A stretch of 5,838 nt of DNA from Sphingopyxis sp. (GTDB lineage Bacteria; Pseudomonadota; Alphaproteobacteria; Sphingomonadales; Sphingomonadaceae). The DNA lies in assembly GCA_026125835.1 (NCBI GenBank), contig JAHCKJ010000144.1, positions 1-5,838 on the forward strand, given 5' to 3'. Positions 5,689 through 5,838 of the stretch are shown piece after piece (the stretch's first letter is position 1; every line of letters starts with the position of its first letter). The translations under genes and the position numbers were made by a program. The notes beneath the pieces were generated by a model. It was not told the DNA's origin, did not search any database, and was given only the letters and a program-made list of their open reading frames with translations.

Positions 5689-5838
5689 ATGGGGTTGTTG
5701 GGAGAAAAAGCGTCACCGCAAAAGGCCGGGCGGGCGCTCGACGTGCTGCGGATCACCGTCGCGCTCCTGATTTTGGTTCATGGTGCTTTCCGCCTGATCG
5801 CGGGCGGCGTGGCGCCGTTCGGCGTCTGGCTGGAAAGC
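5689..5838 (+). CDS. Probable DoxX-family membrane protein (partial, 3' end outside window)
   Basis: Fifty codons are open to the right edge. They begin MGLLGEKASPQKAGRALDVL, a short charged cytosolic tail. A first membrane segment follows, RITVALLILVHGAFRLIAGG (21-40), then VAPFGVWLES. The Leu/Ile-rich helix ending in HG-x-x-R/K (H31, G32, R35), followed by a Gly-x-x-x-FG stretch, is typical of the start of DoxX/DoxD-like proteins, small four-helix membrane proteins often linked to quinone or thiosulfate metabolism. The strong ribosome site 6 bases upstream supports the start. It shares the strand of nadE but is 109 bases away, so it may be a separate unit. Family assignment rests on one helix and is moderate. 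Confidence 0.6.
   Translation, partial: MGLLGEKASPQKAGRALDVLRITVALLILVHGAFRLIAGGVAPFGVWLES

Noticed and set aside
4428..5756. A 442-codon open frame on the minus strand opposite nadE
   Set aside because: Shadow of the NadE coding frame. The translation is Arg/His-rich, without domain or ribosome site.

Overview
The window is GC-rich alphaproteobacterial chromosome, most likely from a sphingomonad (Sphingomonas, Sphingopyxis or a relative). This is judged from the protein sequences, the codon use and the weak alphaproteobacterial-type promoter; no rRNA gene is present to fix the genus. It is core chromosome: there are no insertion sequences, integrase, tRNA, CRISPR or phage genes, and the genes are closely packed.

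Leftward (minus-strand) half, read from right to left. A small membrane-anchored LytTR DNA-binding protein (2445..3227) comes first. It is followed by prs (PRPP synthetase, 1437..2372) and hisN (inositol-monophosphatase-type histidinol-phosphatase, 638..1432), which are separated by only 4 bases. Then come the ribosomal genes rpmI (L35, 298..501) and rplT (L20, cut by the left edge). The ribosomal pair appears to have its own promoter (about 577..605) and a 5' leader with a stable hairpin (532..558). infC, the classical first gene of this operon, is not upstream here.

Rightward (plus-strand) half. A five-helix DUF2306-type membrane protein (3372..3872) is divergent from the LytTR gene across a 144-base gap. 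Next are nadE, the two-domain glutamine-dependent NAD+ synthetase (3912..5579), and the first 50 codons of a probable DoxX-family membrane protein (5689 to the right edge).

How the genes fit together. prs makes PRPP, which feeds histidine synthesis (HisN acts near its end), nucleotides and NAD (NadE performs the last step), so the metabolic genes share a PRPP theme. The least ordinary part is the LytTR/DUF2306 divergent pair. A membrane protein carries its own DNA-binding domain, faces another membrane protein gene, and the gap between them contains a 7-bp direct repeat with a 21-bp period, the spacing typical of LytTR operators. Nothing else in the window looks like a new system.
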